64,000 nucleotides of DNA from assembly GCA_029266945.1 (NCBI GenBank), contig JARIED010000008.1:62001-126000 (forward strand), written 5' to 3'. This document shows, one piece after another, positions 51,565 through 59,881 of the stretch. A program made the translations under genes and the position numbers. Source of the DNA: Slackia sp. (GTDB lineage: Bacteria > Actinomycetota > Coriobacteriia > Coriobacteriales > Eggerthellaceae). Each line of letters opens with the position of its first letter. Within the stretch, counting starts at the first letter, position 1. The notes beneath the pieces are model-generated. The model saw nothing but the letters and a program-made list of their open reading frames with translations. It had not been told where the DNA came from and made no database searches.

Positions 51565-52278
51565 ATGGCAGATGCTCTCGACATACGCAAGCTGACGAAA
51601 GTCTTCGGAGACAGAAAGGCCCTCGACAAGGTGACGTTCACGTTGCCCGAGGGGGCCTTCCTCTCCATCTTCGGCCCGAACGGCGCCGGCAAGACCACGT
51701 TGCTTCGCACGCTTTCCACCCTGGCCCGACCCACGTCGGGCACGATTCGCGTCATGGGCGCCGATGCGAAGGAAGACCCCGACAAGGTGCGCGAGCACAT
51801 CGGGCTGATTTCGCATAACTCGATGCTCTATCCGGACCTCACGGCTGTGGAGAACCTCATGTTCGTCGCGCACCTTTACGGTCTGGCGAACCCCGAGGAG
51901 CGCGTGCGTGAGCTCTTGCGCGCGGTCGAGCTGGACCATCGCCGCTTCGACATGGTGCGCACGTTCTCGCGCGGCATGACGCAGCGCCTTTCGATCGCCC
52001 GCGCCTTGATCAACGACCCCGATGTGGTGTTTCTCGACGAACCGTACGCGGGTCTCGATCCCCATGCGGTGGAAATCTTCGATACGCTGCTTGACAGCCT
52101 GCGCGAAGGCCGCACGTTCGTCATGGTGAGCCACGACCTACAGAAGGGCTTCGAGGCCTGCACGCATGCGCTCGTGTTGGCGCGCGGCCGCGTGGTGGCG
52201 TTCGCCCCGAAAGAAGAGCTCGATTTCGAGGAATTCAAACAGCTCTACCGCGATACCGTCGGAATGGGGGTGGCCTGA
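51565..52278 (+). CDS. ccmA: Haem exporter ABC ATPase CcmA
   Basis: CcmA is the ATPase of the CcmABCD complex that releases holo-CcmE. The 237-residue protein has Walker A FGPNGAGKTTLLRTL near residue 32, the signature FSRGMTQRLSIARAL, Walker B DVVFLDEPYAGLDP and the H-loop VMVSHDL. GAAGAAGGC precedes the ATG. It overlaps ccmB by one base (TGATG). Confidence 0.94.
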   Translation: MADALDIRKLTKVFGDRKALDKVTFTLPEGAFLSIFGPNGAGKTTLLRTLSTLARPTSGTIRVMGADAKEDPDKVREHIGLISHNSMLYPDLTAVENLMFVAHLYGLANPEERVRELLRAVELDHRRFDMVRTFSRGMTQRLSIARALINDPDVVFLDEPYAGLDPHAVEIFDTLLDSLREGRTFVMVSHDLQKGFEACTHALVLARGRVVAFAPKEELDFEEFKQLYRDTVGMGVA

Positions 52279-53003
52279 TGACGCAGACGAAACCGGCTAT
52301 GAAGAGGCCGTCCACCTGGGCGCACTACGTCGCGCTGCTCAAGAAGGACCTTTCCCAGGAGCTGCACACCAAAGACATGCTCACCTCCATGGGCCTGTAC
52401 GCGCTGCTGGTGCTGGTGGTCTACGGCGCCGCGCTGGCGCAGGCGGGAAGCGAGCTGGACGTGCTGCAGATGGCTGGCGGCCTTCTGTGGGCGGTCGTGC
52501 TGTTCACGAGCCTGCTGGGCCTCAACCGCTCCTTTTCTCACGAGAAAGAGCACGGCTGCCTCGAGGGAATCCTGCTGGTCCCCATGGACCGTTCGGTCAT
52601 CTTCTTGGCGAAGGCCACGGCCAATCTGGTGTTTTTGCTCGTGGTGACGGCAGTCACCGTTCCGCTGTTCTTCTTTTTCTTCCTGGGGCAGGTGGGGGCG
52701 GCTTCCTCGTGGCCGCTCATGTTCGTGCCCTTGCTTGCGGGCACGGTGGGCATCGCGGGCGTGGGCACCATGCTTTCCACGATCACGATGAACACGCGCG
52801 GCAAAGACGTGATGCTCGCGGTGCTGTTCATTCCGCTAATGTTCCCGCTTCTGTGGGCGTGCGTGTCGGCCACGACGGTCGTGATGTGCGGCGCGGAAGG
52901 CTATGTGGAGACCTTCGTCACCTCCATGGCGCTCGCGGGCGGATACGACGTGGTGATGATTTTGTTGTCGTGGGTGCTCTATGACTTCGTGGTGACGGCG
53001 TAG
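52278..53003 (+). CDS. ccmB: Haem exporter membrane subunit CcmB
   Basis: The 241-residue protein has six hydrophobic segments, as in CcmB: MLTSMGLYALLVLVVYGAAL, a second near GGLLWAVVLFTSLLGLNRSF, and LVVTAVTVPLFFFFFLGQ. It also carries the conserved RSFSHEKEHGCLEGILLVPMDRS cytoplasmic segment. It overlaps the end of ccmA, so translation is coupled. It pairs with CcmA and CcmC in the ABC-type complex. The gap of about 115 bases to ccmC is the largest within the cluster. Confidence 0.92.
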   Translation: MTQTKPAMKRPSTWAHYVALLKKDLSQELHTKDMLTSMGLYALLVLVVYGAALAQAGSELDVLQMAGGLLWAVVLFTSLLGLNRSFSHEKEHGCLEGILLVPMDRSVIFLAKATANLVFLLVVTAVTVPLFFFFFLGQVGAASSWPLMFVPLLAGTVGIAGVGTMLSTITMNTRGKDVMLAVLFIPLMFPLLWACVSATTVVMCGAEGYVETFVTSMALAGGYDVVMILLSWVLYDFVVTA

Positions 53004-53117
53004 TGCCGCACCGAGAGACGTGCTTCGCGGCGGGCGGCGTGCAAGCGCCGCATCGGGCCGCGTTTCGAAAAGGGTCAAAGGCCGTTCGCGAACGGCATGG
53101 ATGAAAGGATTTGTTTG

Positions 53118-53885
53118 ATGGCCAACGAGAAAACGGCCGGCGAACCGCGGGTGGGAGGCCGCCTCGACGCGATCGCGCCGTGGGCGATCGCCATCGGTGC
53201 GATCCTGGCGACGATCGGTTTCGTGGTGAACTTCACCGTGGCCCCGCTCGTCAACGGCGCCGCGGTCAGCGAACCCGCGCTGATCGGCGGCACGCTGGTG
53301 GGTAACAAGCTCCTGCTTTCGCAGAAGATCTTCTACTGGCATATGCCGGTGGCCATGGTCAGCTTCACCGCGCTCGTGTTCACCGCGTATTACAGCGTCC
53401 GCTTCCTGATGACCAAGCGTTACTGCTACGACGTGCGCGCCCGTCTGGCGACCGAGGTGTCGCTGGTCTTCGTGCTGTGCACCATGGTCACGGGCGAGAT
53501 GTGGACCCGCTTCGAGTGGGGCGTATGGTGGACGTGGGAGCCGCGCCTGACGACATACTTCATTCTGATGCTCATGATTTTCGGCTACTTCATCCTGCGC
53601 AACGCCGTCGAAGACACCGAGCGTCGCGCTGTGTATTCGAGCGTCTTCGGCATCCTGACCTTCATCGACGTGCCGATCTGCTTCCTGATCACGCGCCTCG
53701 TTCCTTCGAGCGTGCATCCGGTTATCTTCCGCACCGATTCGGGCCTTTCTCCCGAGATGCTCGTACCGCTGCTGCTTTCGCTGGCCGGCTTCATGCTCAT
53801 TGCCTTCGGCTTGTATCGCCTGCGTCTGCGCACGCAGCTTATGGAAGACACGCTCGTCCGTATCCAGGATAAATTGGAGGATTAA
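53118..53885 (+). CDS. ccmC: Haem-handling membrane protein CcmC
   Basis: CcmC presents haem to CcmE. The 255-residue protein has six TM helices and the WWD segment in a variant form WGVWWTWEPRLTT (canonical WGxxWxWDxRLT, here Asp to Glu). The two flanking His ligands are in FYWHMPVAM and SSVHPVIF. The start at 53118 follows GAAAGGATTTG; the track start is seven codons earlier. It is two bases ahead of ccmD, whose ribosome site overlaps the end of this gene. Confidence 0.93.
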   Translation: MANEKTAGEPRVGGRLDAIAPWAIAIGAILATIGFVVNFTVAPLVNGAAVSEPALIGGTLVGNKLLLSQKIFYWHMPVAMVSFTALVFTAYYSVRFLMTKRYCYDVRARLATEVSLVFVLCTMVTGEMWTRFEWGVWWTWEPRLTTYFILMLMIFGYFILRNAVEDTERRAVYSSVFGILTFIDVPICFLITRLVPSSVHPVIFRTDSGLSPEMLVPLLLSLAGFMLIAFGLYRLRLRTQLMEDTLVRIQDKLED

Positions 53886-53887
53886 CC

Positions 53888-54067
53888 ATGGATCCCGTTT
53901 TGGCTGAAATCTATTCCACCGTGCTCGACGCGGCCCCCTTCGTGATTGCCGGCTATGCGCTTTTGTTTCTGGTGCTGTGCGGCTACGTCGTCTTCATCAC
54001 GACGAAGCTCAAGCGCACCGAGAAAAAGCTCGCCGCCCTCGAGGAACATGTCGACGAGCTGAAATAA
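53888..54067 (+). CDS. ccmD: CcmD-like small membrane protein
   Basis: This 59-codon gene is too short for the ORF track. The protein has one TM helix (APFVIAGYALLFLVLCGYVVF) and then a basic helix (TTKLKRTEKKLAALEEHVDEL), the classic CcmD layout. GGAGGATTAACC, overlapping the ccmC stop codon, is the ribosome site. CcmD stabilises the CcmABC-CcmE complex. It closes the operon and is followed by a terminator. Confidence 0.88.
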   Translation: MDPVLAEIYSTVLDAAPFVIAGYALLFLVLCGYVVFITTKLKRTEKKLAALEEHVDELK

Positions 54068-54092
54068 CGCCGTTTCGCAATCGCGACGCATT

Positions 54093-54131
54093 CGCCGAAG
54101 GCCGCCTTTCCACAGGCGGCCTTCGGCGTTT
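54093..54131 (+). terminator. Terminator of the ccm operon
   Basis: The stem CGCCGAAGGCCGCC/GGCGGCCTTCGGCG with a 10-base loop is followed by TTTCG. Confidence 0.8.
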
Positions 54132-54324
54132 CGTGATAACCGGACGAAAACTCGCCGTATGCGGCGGTGCGGCTTGCGGCCTGATAGTAGAATACTGTGC
54201 GTTATACGTTCAGAACATCGTTCGCGCCGCTTCGAACGCCGCGCGGCTCCCCGCGCAGGCGCTCGCAGCCGCCTTGGGGGGCTGAAGCGTGCGAAGGCGC
54301 GCCGACAAGACAGGAGATATTCGC

Positions 54325-55146
54325 ATGAAGGCCTTGATTCCCGCCGCGGGCATGGGCACCCGTTTCCTTCCGGCTACGAAGGCCCAGCCGAAAGAAATGC
54401 TGCTGGTCGTCGACCGTCCCGCCATCCAGTACGTGGTGGAGGAGGGCCTGGCGTCGGGCGCCGACGAGGTGGTCATCATCAACAGCCGCGATAAGAAATC
54501 GATCGAGAAGCACTTCACGCCTGATCCCGAGCTCGAGGCCACGTTGCGCGCCAAGGGCAAGGACGCCTTCGCCGACGCCGTTAAGCATGCGGGCGAGCTC
54601 AATGTGTCCTACGTCTACCAGGACGAGCCGCTGGGCCTGGGCCACGCGATCCACTGCGCGGCCGACGCCTGCGAAGGAGAGCCGTTCTTCGTGTTGCTGG
54701 GCGACGTGCTCGTTCCCGACAACGCCATCTGCCCCAAGATGCTTGAGATTTCCAAGGCCCACGGCGGCGCGTCCGTGATCGCCGTTCTGCCCGTGCCCGA
54801 CGAGCAGGTGAGCCGCTTCGGCATCATCGCCGGCTCCGAGGTCGAAGAGGGTGTGTGGAAGGTGGACGGCCTGGTCGAAAAGCCCAAGCTGAAAGACGCC
54901 CCGTCCAACCTGTCTGTGTTCGGCCGCTACTTGCTGAGCCCGCGCGTCATGGAGCTTCTGGCCGACGTGCAGCCCGGCGTGGGCGGCGAAATCCAGCTCA
55001 CCGACGCGCTGGACGCGGTGCTGCGCGAAGAGGAGATGTACGCGCTCGTCATCTCCGAAGAGGACGGCTTCGACACGGGCACCGTCGAAAGCTGGCTGGC
55101 CGCGAACAACGCGCTGTACGCCCGCAAGCAGGCCGCGCAGGCGTAA
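54325..55146 (+). CDS. galU: UTP-glucose-1-phosphate uridylyltransferase
   Basis: GalU makes UDP-glucose, the donor for many polysaccharides and glycolipids. The 273-residue protein begins KALIPAAGMGTRFLPATKAQPKEM (nucleotide-binding), then LGLGHAIHCAA, VLLGDVLVPD (metal/sugar-binding Asp), GLVEKPK and the GFDTGTVESWL end. The ATG at 54325 follows AGGAGA; the track start is 12 codons upstream. It is 48 bases upstream of alr with no terminator, so it is probably transcribed together with alr and the glycosylase. Confidence 0.96.
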   Translation: MKALIPAAGMGTRFLPATKAQPKEMLLVVDRPAIQYVVEEGLASGADEVVIINSRDKKSIEKHFTPDPELEATLRAKGKDAFADAVKHAGELNVSYVYQDEPLGLGHAIHCAADACEGEPFFVLLGDVLVPDNAICPKMLEISKAHGGASVIAVLPVPDEQVSRFGIIAGSEVEEGVWKVDGLVEKPKLKDAPSNLSVFGRYLLSPRVMELLADVQPGVGGEIQLTDALDAVLREEEMYALVISEEDGFDTGTVESWLAANNALYARKQAAQA

Positions 55147-55194
55147 GACGAGGCGCCCACGGCGCATACCGACAAGACGGAAGAAGGGAAGAAC

Positions 55195-56478
55195 GTGACT
55201 TTCAATGCATTTTCGGGAGCGGCAGGACAGGATTTCTCCGACCTGCTGAGAAGCACGGCGCAGCCGGCACGCCCTCGAGGCGGCGTCTCTGCTGCAGCGG
55301 CCGGCTTTTCCGCCGAAGAGCTCGAGAGCGTGACGGGGCCCGACCGCCGCTGGTCCTGGGTGGAAATCGACCTTTCCGCGATCCGTCATAACGTGCAGGT
55401 GGCAAAGCGTCGCCTGTCTCCCGGCTGCCGCCTGATGGCCGTGGTCAAGGCGAACGCCTACGGCCACGGCGCCGTTCAGGTTGCGCGCACGGCCCTTTCC
55501 GCCGGCGCCGCCCAGCTTGCGGTAGCCACGGTGAACGAGGGCATCCAGCTGCGCCGCGCAGGCATCGAGGCGCCTATCCTGGTGCTTTCCGAGCCGCCCG
55601 CGTCGGCGATCCCGCTGCTTTTGCATCATGACCTCATGCCGTCGGTTTACACCACCGAGTTCGCGATCGCCTACGGAGAAGCGGCCGACCGTGCCGGTGT
55701 GCGTGCTCCGTATCATTTGGCGGTGAACACGGGTATGAACCGCATCGGCGTGCGCTTCGACGAGGTGCTCGAATTCATTCGCAGCATCTCGTTCCACCGC
55801 GCGCTCGAGCAGGTGGGCACCTTCACCCACTTCGCCACGGCCGACTGCGCCGAGACGCTCGATTTCAACATGCAGCTGCGTCGATTCAAGGAAACCGTGG
55901 CGGCCATGCGCGCCGCGGGCATCGATCCCGGCCTGGTGCATTGCGCCAATTCGGCGGCCATCCTGCGCTACCTAGAAACCCATATGGACATGGCTCGTCT
56001 GGGCATTTCCATGTATGGCTTCCATCCGTGCCCCGAGACGCGCGGCTACTTCGACCTGCGTCCCGCCATGAGCGTGCACGCGCGCATCACGGCGGTGAAC
56101 ACGCCTCCTATGAGCGAAGGCGTGAGCTACGGCATGAACTACCGCAGCACGGGCAGCGTGAAGATCTGCGCCATTCCCGTGGGCTACGCCGATGGATACC
56201 CGCGCGCGCTTTCCAGCCGCACGTCGGTGGTCTACGCGGGCCATCTGTGCCGTCAGGTGGGCAACATCTGCATGGATCAGTGTATGTTCGAAGTGGATCT
56301 GCGAAGCCATGGCACGCATCGCAGGCTTGACCCGCATGTGGGCGACGAGGTGCTGCTGGTGGGTTCCCAGAACGCCGCCGCCGTGTCGATCGAAGACCTG
56401 TGCGACGTGGTGGGAACCATTCCTCACGAGCTGTGCTGCGCTTTGTCCCTGCGAATGCCGAAGGTGTATCTGCGATGA
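55195..56478 (+). CDS. alr: Alanine racemase
   Basis: Alr is a PLP enzyme that makes D-alanine for peptidoglycan. The 427-residue protein has a long N-terminal extension of about 50 residues (SGAAGQDFSDLLRSTAQ) before the usual start at WSWVEIDLSAIRHNV. The PLP Lys is in MAVVKANAYGHG, the substrate loop in NTGMNRIGVRF, and the second catalytic Tyr in GVSYGMNYRS. GTG is the start, with GAAGAAGGGAAG upstream. It overlaps the uracil-DNA glycosylase gene by four bases (ATGA). Confidence 0.94.
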   Translation: MTFNAFSGAAGQDFSDLLRSTAQPARPRGGVSAAAAGFSAEELESVTGPDRRWSWVEIDLSAIRHNVQVAKRRLSPGCRLMAVVKANAYGHGAVQVARTALSAGAAQLAVATVNEGIQLRRAGIEAPILVLSEPPASAIPLLLHHDLMPSVYTTEFAIAYGEAADRAGVRAPYHLAVNTGMNRIGVRFDEVLEFIRSISFHRALEQVGTFTHFATADCAETLDFNMQLRRFKETVAAMRAAGIDPGLVHCANSAAILRYLETHMDMARLGISMYGFHPCPETRGYFDLRPAMSVHARITAVNTPPMSEGVSYGMNYRSTGSVKICAIPVGYADGYPRALSSRTSVVYAGHLCRQVGNICMDQCMFEVDLRSHGTHRRLDPHVGDEVLLVGSQNAAAVSIEDLCDVVGTIPHELCCALSLRMPKVYLR

Positions 56479-57098
56479 CCGTGATCAACGAGCATTTCTC
56501 CACGATCGTTCCGCATGAGGGCGAATCGTCCGAGCTGCTGCTGGCCGATATCGCCGCGCAGGCGGCCTCGTGCCGCAAATGCGAGCTATGCGAGGGCCGC
56601 ATCAACGTGGTGCCCGGATTCGGCAACCCCGAGGCGCGCGTCATGCTGATCGGCGAAGCTCCCGGCAAAAACGAGGACAAGCAGGGCCTTCCGTTCGTGG
56701 GGGCCGCCGGAAAATACCTCACCGAGCTTCTGGGCTATGCAGGCTTGGCGCGCGAGGACGTGTTCATCGCGAACGTGCTCAAGTGCCGTCCGCCGTCGAA
56801 CCGCAATCCGCGCCCTGACGAGATAGAGCTGTGCACGCCGTTCTTGCGCGACCAAGTACGTGCCATCGGTCCTGAATATCTGGTCACCATGGGCAACTTC
56901 GCCACGAAATTCATCCTGAAGACCGATCGCGGCATCACGGGCCTGCATGGAAAGTCCGTCATGGCGGGCCGGTTCATTGTGTATCCGGTGTTCCATCCGG
57001 CGGCCGCGATCTACGATCGCAGCAAGCGCGACGCGCTTCAGACCGATTTCGAGGCGTTGGGCGAGCGTCTGAAGACTCCGCGTTCCAACACGCGATAA
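56475..57098 (+). CDS. Uracil-DNA glycosylase, family 4-like (iron-sulfur)
   Basis: This enzyme removes uracil from DNA. The 207-residue protein has the family 4/5-type motifs: CRKCELCEGR, with Cys that bind an Fe-S cluster together with CRPPSNRNP and the Cys in ELCTPF; the GEAPGKNEDKQGLPFVG active-site loop; and the VYPVFHPAAAIYDR C-terminal motif. The track start is 25 codons upstream. The ATG at 56475 overlaps the alr stop codon (ATGA). It is followed by a terminator and then the FabT-regulated promoter. Confidence 0.92.
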   Translation: MTVINEHFSTIVPHEGESSELLLADIAAQAASCRKCELCEGRINVVPGFGNPEARVMLIGEAPGKNEDKQGLPFVGAAGKYLTELLGYAGLAREDVFIANVLKCRPPSNRNPRPDEIELCTPFLRDQVRAIGPEYLVTMGNFATKFILKTDRGITGLHGKSVMAGRFIVYPVFHPAAAIYDRSKRDALQTDFEALGERLKTPRSNTR

Positions 57099-57121
57099 TC
57101 GCAGTTCAAGCATGCAATTCG

Positions 57122-57156
57122 ACGCACGGTCCGCTTCGGCGGGCAGTGCGTTTTTC
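57122..57156 (+). terminator. Terminator after the uracil-DNA glycosylase
   Basis: The stem ACGCAC/GTGCGT with an inner GTCCGC/GCGGGC is followed by TTTTCG. It separates the galU-alr-udg unit from the fatty acid operon. Confidence 0.8.
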
Positions 57157-57184
57157 GTCGTAAAAACAAGTTAGCCAATAAAAT

Positions 57185-57215
57185 AATTTGATAATCAAAC
57201 TAAAACGAGTATACT
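57185..57215 (+). promoter_or_regulatory. Promoter with overlapping FabT-type operator (degV-fabT operon)
   Basis: AATTTGATAATCAAACT (57185-57201) contains the perfect palindrome TTTGATAATCAAA and matches the FabT consensus ANTTTGATTATCAAATT at nearly every position. The -35 TTGATA (57188-57193) lies inside the operator and is 16 bases from a -10 TATACT (57210-57215). A bound FabT would block RNA polymerase here. Confidence 0.85.
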
Positions 57216-57250
57216 TTCGCCTCGCTGTCCTTGCGAGAAAGGAACTTGTT

Positions 57251-58111
57251 ATGAAAATCGCCCTTGTCACCGACTCGACGTGCGACTGGCCCTTTGCCGA
57301 TTACGCCGCGCGTGACGTATCTATGGTTCCGCTGAGCATCGGCCTCGGCGATAAATCGCTGCTCGACCAGGTAGAGCTGTCCTCCGACGGCTTTTGCGAC
57401 CTGCTTGGAAACGCGACGACCGAACCTCCTACCACCTCGCAGCCTTCGCCGGGCGCGTTTTCCGCGCTGTTCGATGAGCTGGCCGAGCGCGGCTACGACG
57501 CGGTGCTGTGCATGCATATCGGCTCGAAGCTTTCGGGCACGGTGCAGTCGGCTTCGATCGCGGCCGCCCATGCTCCGATCGACGTGCGCGTGGTCGATAC
57601 GCAGCTGGCGGCCTCGGCGCTGGGTCTTGTGGTCGACCAGGCGTGCCGTCTGCGCGATGCCGGCATCGACGACATCGACGAGTTGGAGCGCCGCGTTTCG
57701 CAAGCGTGCGCGAACACCAAGATTCTGTTGATTCCCGAAACGCTCGATTCGCTCGTACGCGGCGGAAGGCTGCCGAAGGAGACGGCCGACAAGATGGGCA
57801 TGCTCAATGTACGCGCCCTGCTGACGATCGACGAAAGCGGAAGCGTGGTATTCTTCGATAAGGCCCGGGGCTCGAAGGGCGCCGTTGCACGCTGTATCGA
57901 GGTTCTCGAAGAGGCCGCGGCCCAGCACGGTCCGCTCGATGTGCGCTACACCCATGTGCGCAATGCCGCCGCGGCCGAGAAGCTGGCGGCCGCCATCGAG
58001 GCGTCGAACGCCGAGGTTGCAAGCGTGCACGCCGATATTTGCGGCGCCACGATCGCGACTCACCTGGGCCTGGGGGCATGGGGCGTCGCCATGGCGCCGC
58101 GTGCGGTGTAG
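57251..58111 (+). CDS. DegV-family fatty-acid-binding protein (FakB-like)
   Basis: DegV proteins bind long-chain fatty acids; in Firmicutes the FakB members present them to the kinase FakA for phosphorylation. The 286-residue protein starts IALVTDSTCDWP, followed by the TSQPSPGAF loop (TTSQPS), HIGSKLSGTVQSA, the Thr/Ser-rich fatty-acid pocket, and SLVRGGRLPKETA. GAAAGGAAC precedes the ATG at 57251; the track start is 21 codons earlier, inside the promoter. It heads the FabT-controlled unit, 25 bases before fabT. The FakB role is inference from family and context. Confidence 0.88.
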   Translation: MKIALVTDSTCDWPFADYAARDVSMVPLSIGLGDKSLLDQVELSSDGFCDLLGNATTEPPTTSQPSPGAFSALFDELAERGYDAVLCMHIGSKLSGTVQSASIAAAHAPIDVRVVDTQLAASALGLVVDQACRLRDAGIDDIDELERRVSQACANTKILLIPETLDSLVRGGRLPKETADKMGMLNVRALLTIDESGSVVFFDKARGSKGAVARCIEVLEEAAAQHGPLDVRYTHVRNAAAAEKLAAAIEASNAEVASVHADICGATIATHLGLGAWGVAMAPRAV

Positions 58112-58136
58112 GCATCGAAAAAAAAGGGGGGGTTCT

Positions 58137-58589
58137 ATGACGGAGGCAGCGCAGCGTCGCCGCCATGTGAACGATCTGTTGGTGGAGACGTTCAACAGCA
58201 TTTTGCGCGTCGAAGAAAACGTCGTGCGCAACCGTCTGACCGAGGGACTCACCATATCCGAAGTGCACACGATCCATGCGATCGGCCTTCGCGGGTCAAG
58301 TCCGATGAACGCGATCGCGGCGCGGCTCGATGTGACGCTTGCCACGTGCACCACTGCGGTGGGAAAGCTCGTGGCCAAAGGCTTCGCCGAGCGTTCGCGC
58401 AGCGATGCGGATCGACGTCAGGTGCTCGTGTCGTTGACCAAAGAGGGAAGGCAGGCCTATCGTGTGCACGAGCTCTTCCATAAAGAAATGGTCGATGCGG
58501 CTTTCGCCGATCTGACCGAAGAGGAAGAGGCCGTGCTCGTCAGGGCGCTGACCAAGGTCAAGGACTTCTTCGAAGAGCCTGGCGAATAA
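58137..58589 (+). CDS. fabT: MarR-family transcriptional regulator (FabT-like)
   Basis: The 150-residue protein is a MarR-type winged-helix dimer. It has an N-terminal dimer helix, ISEVHTIHAIGLRGSSPMNA, the recognition helix LDVTLATCTTAVGKLVAKGF, the wing RSRSDADRRQVLVSLTKEG, and a C-terminal helix. FabT represses fatty acid synthesis genes and is stimulated by acylated ACP. Its place directly before acpP-fabK-fabD-fabG-fabF-fabZ, as in streptococci, and the FabT operator upstream of degV support the assignment. The start ATG at 58137 follows AAAAGGGGGGG; the track ORF is a long shadow. It is followed by a terminator. Confidence 0.85.
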   Translation: MTEAAQRRRHVNDLLVETFNSILRVEENVVRNRLTEGLTISEVHTIHAIGLRGSSPMNAIAARLDVTLATCTTAVGKLVAKGFAERSRSDADRRQVLVSLTKEGRQAYRVHELFHKEMVDAAFADLTEEEEAVLVRALTKVKDFFEEPGE

Positions 58590-58598
58590 CGAGGAATC

Positions 58599-58625
58599 GA
58601 TGCGGGGGCTGCCCCGCATCTTTTC
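58599..58625 (+). terminator. Terminator between fabT and acpP
   Basis: The stem GATGCGGGG/CCCCGCATC is followed by TTTTCG. It separates degV-fabT from the fab genes, so acpP needs its own promoter or read-through. Confidence 0.85.
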
Positions 58626-58653
58626 GACATAAAAAAGCTAAGACTATCAAATA
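58624..58653 (+). promoter_or_regulatory. Candidate acpP promoter with a weaker FabT-like site
   Basis: GCTAAGACTATCAAATA (58637-58653) agrees with the FabT consensus at about 11 of 16 defined positions, including a full TATCAAAT half. A -35-like TCGACA (58624-58629) and -10-like TCAAAT (58647-58652), 17 bases apart, overlap it. Confidence 0.5.
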
Positions 58654-58673
58654 ATCAGAAAGGCGTATTAAAA

Positions 58674-58895
58674 ATGGAGACCATCGAAATCGTGAAGTCC
58701 GTCCTGCAGGACAACCTGGACATCGACCCCGCCGACGTGACCGCCGATTCCACGTTCGAAACGCTCGGCGTCGACTCGCTCGACATGGTCGAGCTTGTGT
58801 GCGACCTGGAAGACCGCTGCGATATCGAGTTCGGCGAGCCCGATGGCTTGACGACGGTCGGCAACCTGGTCGACTACATCGAGTCGCTGCGTTAG
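58674..58895 (+). CDS. acpP: Acyl carrier protein (fab operon copy)
   Basis: The 73-residue ACP has the phosphopantetheine Ser35 in DSLDM. It lies at the head of the fab genes, and AGAAAGG precedes the ATG. It is the second ACP gene in this window. This copy is about two-thirds identical to the other (3420-3638), so they probably have distinct partners or expression. It is separated by eight bases from fabK. Confidence 0.96.
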   Translation: METIEIVKSVLQDNLDIDPADVTADSTFETLGVDSLDMVELVCDLEDRCDIEFGEPDGLTTVGNLVDYIESLR

Positions 58896-58903
58896 GAACG
58901 CAC

Positions 58904-59881
58904 ATGGAAACGCGTGTGACCGAGCTATTCGGGATCGAGCATCCGGTAATCCAAGGCGGCATGGCGTGGGTCGCCGACGGCAGGCTTGCGGGCGCGGTAT
59001 CGGCCGCGGGCGGTCTTGGCATCGTGGCCTGCGGCGCGGCGCCCCTCGCCTGGATCGAAGAGCAGATTGCCATCGCCCGTGCTCTGGCGCCGTGCGCGCC
59101 TGTGGGGGCCAACGTCATGATGATGAATCCCGACGTCGAGCGCGCTGCCGACCTTCTGGCGCGTCTGCACGTCGACGTGATCACGACGGGCGCGGGAAGC
59201 CCGTCCCGATTCATCGAACGATGGAAAGAGGCAGGTGCGAAGGTGGTGCCTGTGGTGGCGCAGGTCGCCCAGGCGGTTCGCATGGAGCGCCTGGGGGCCG
59301 ATGCGGTGGTGGCCGAGGGCTGTGAGGCCGGCGGCCACATCGGCGAGACGACCACCATGGCGCTCGTGCCGCAGATCTGCGATGCGGTGAACATTCCGGT
59401 GATCGCGGCGGGCGGCATCGCCGACGCCCGTACGGCCGCGGCCGCACGCGTTCTGGGCGCCGAAGGCGTCCAGGCGGGCACGAGATTTCTCACGGTGGAG
59501 GAGTGCTGCGTGTCCGAAACCTATAAAGACAAGGTGCTGAACGCCAAAGACTCCGACACCATCGTGACGGGGCGCGTGACGGGGCACCCCGTTCGCGGTC
59601 TGAAGAATCCCTGGTCGCGTTCGATGAAGGCGCTTGAGCGCACCGTGACCGACATCGCGGCGCTCGAAGGCATGTATGCGGGTTCCCTGCGCCGCGCCGT
59701 CGAGGGCGACGCCGAGGGCGGTTCGTTCATGGCCGGCCAGGCGGCAGGCATGGTGAAGACGCGCGGCAGCGCGGCCGATGCCGTGCGCGAGCTTTCCGCC
59801 GGTTTCGCGGCGGGCGATGCGACCGCGCGTGCGGCGGCGCCGCTTCGCGACCTGCGCGAAGGAGGCGAGGCTCGTGGGTAA
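58904..59881 (+). CDS. fabK: Enoyl-ACP reductase II FabK
   Basis: FabK is an FMN-dependent reductase of the last step of the elongation cycle, used instead of FabI. The 325-residue protein has the nitronate monooxygenase-like TIM barrel: HPVIQGGMAWVADGRLAGAV, GANVMMMNPDV, TTGAGSPSRFIERWKEAG, AEGCEAGGHIGETTT, IPVIAAGGIADARTAAAA and GAEGVQAGTRFL. The start is the ATG at 58904, with GGAACGC upstream. It overlaps fabD by eight bases. FabK proteins are insensitive to triclosan, which targets FabI. Confidence 0.95.
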   Translation: METRVTELFGIEHPVIQGGMAWVADGRLAGAVSAAGGLGIVACGAAPLAWIEEQIAIARALAPCAPVGANVMMMNPDVERAADLLARLHVDVITTGAGSPSRFIERWKEAGAKVVPVVAQVAQAVRMERLGADAVVAEGCEAGGHIGETTTMALVPQICDAVNIPVIAAGGIADARTAAAARVLGAEGVQAGTRFLTVEECCVSETYKDKVLNAKDSDTIVTGRVTGHPVRGLKNPWSRSMKALERTVTDIAALEGMYAGSLRRAVEGDAEGGSFMAGQAAGMVKTRGSAADAVRELSAGFAAGDATARAAAPLRDLREGGEARG

